Assembly: GCA_965651365.1 (NCBI GenBank)
Contig: CBFGSA010000162.1
Span: forward strand, 1-5,392
Length of the DNA stretch: 5,392 bases
Direction: 5' to 3'
Source: DASSBG01 sp965651365
GTDB taxonomy: Bacteria > Pseudomonadota > Gammaproteobacteria > Xanthomonadales > Rhodanobacteraceae
Part shown: in pieces, positions 5,366 through 5,392 of the stretch
Layout of the letters: every line of letters starts with the position of its first letter
How positions within the stretch are numbered: the first letter of the stretch is position 1
Translations under genes and position numbers: made by a program
The notes under the pieces: model-generated
What the model saw: the letters and a program-made list of their open reading frames with translations, nothing else
Told to the model about the DNA's origin: nothing
The model's database searches: none

Positions 5366-5375
5366 ACCGCGGGCT

Positions 5376-5392
5376 CGTCGTCCTGGGGCTGC
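5376..5392 (+). repeat. REP-like element F, cut by the window end
   Basis: The last 17 bases repeat 5234-5250 exactly, 142 nt downstream, so a further element in the D orientation starts here and the array continues beyond the window. Confidence 0.8.

Noticed and set aside
5123..5367. Two minus-strand open frames (61-65 codons) in the right repeat region
   Set aside because: They are made of repeat sequence, overlap in different frames, and have no ribosome binding site or family similarity.
1..5392. Insertion sequence or transposon spanning the window between the repeat clusters
   Set aside because: No transposase or integrase is encoded, no target-site duplication is visible, and the enclosed genes are housekeeping-type.

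Overview
This 5.4-kb window looks like chromosomal DNA from a GC-rich (roughly two-thirds G+C by eye) gammaproteobacterium. The evidence is the adjacent, co-directional pair yoaA-tsaB, which is also adjacent in E. coli and other gammaproteobacteria, together with protein sequences close to the E. coli YoaA and TsaB families. The exact genus cannot be read from the window; a Xanthomonadales/Chromatiales-like organism is a guess.

Layout: positions 1-230 hold a cluster of short dispersed repeats, most built as hairpins. Next comes a minus-strand gene for a 128-residue four-helix membrane protein (289-675). It diverges from yoaA (763-2700, +), an XPD/DinG-type iron-sulfur DNA helicase. A small 61-bp gap containing another palindromic repeat leads to tsaB (2762-3454, +), a component of the tRNA t6A-synthesis complex. 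tsaB converges on a minus-strand class III PLP-dependent aminotransferase of 498 residues (3616-5112). The convergent gap (3455-3615) holds two hairpins. Upstream of the aminotransferase lies an AT-rich island (about 5165-5205), then a second cluster of the same hairpin repeat family (5235-5392), which runs off the end of the window.

The four proteins look like ordinary housekeeping or metabolic genes, and I see no phage, defence, CRISPR or transposase gene. Two things stand out. First, the repeats at both ends belong to one family of REP/BIME-like elements: hairpins in alternating orientation with a 5' GTC foot, an 8-bp outer stem with a conserved T.G wobble, and compensatory base changes between copies. 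Second, both plus-strand genes lack a Shine-Dalgarno sequence and have a -10-like hexamer ending exactly 6 nt before the ATG, as expected of leaderless transcripts. Both minus-strand genes have clear Shine-Dalgarno sequences instead.
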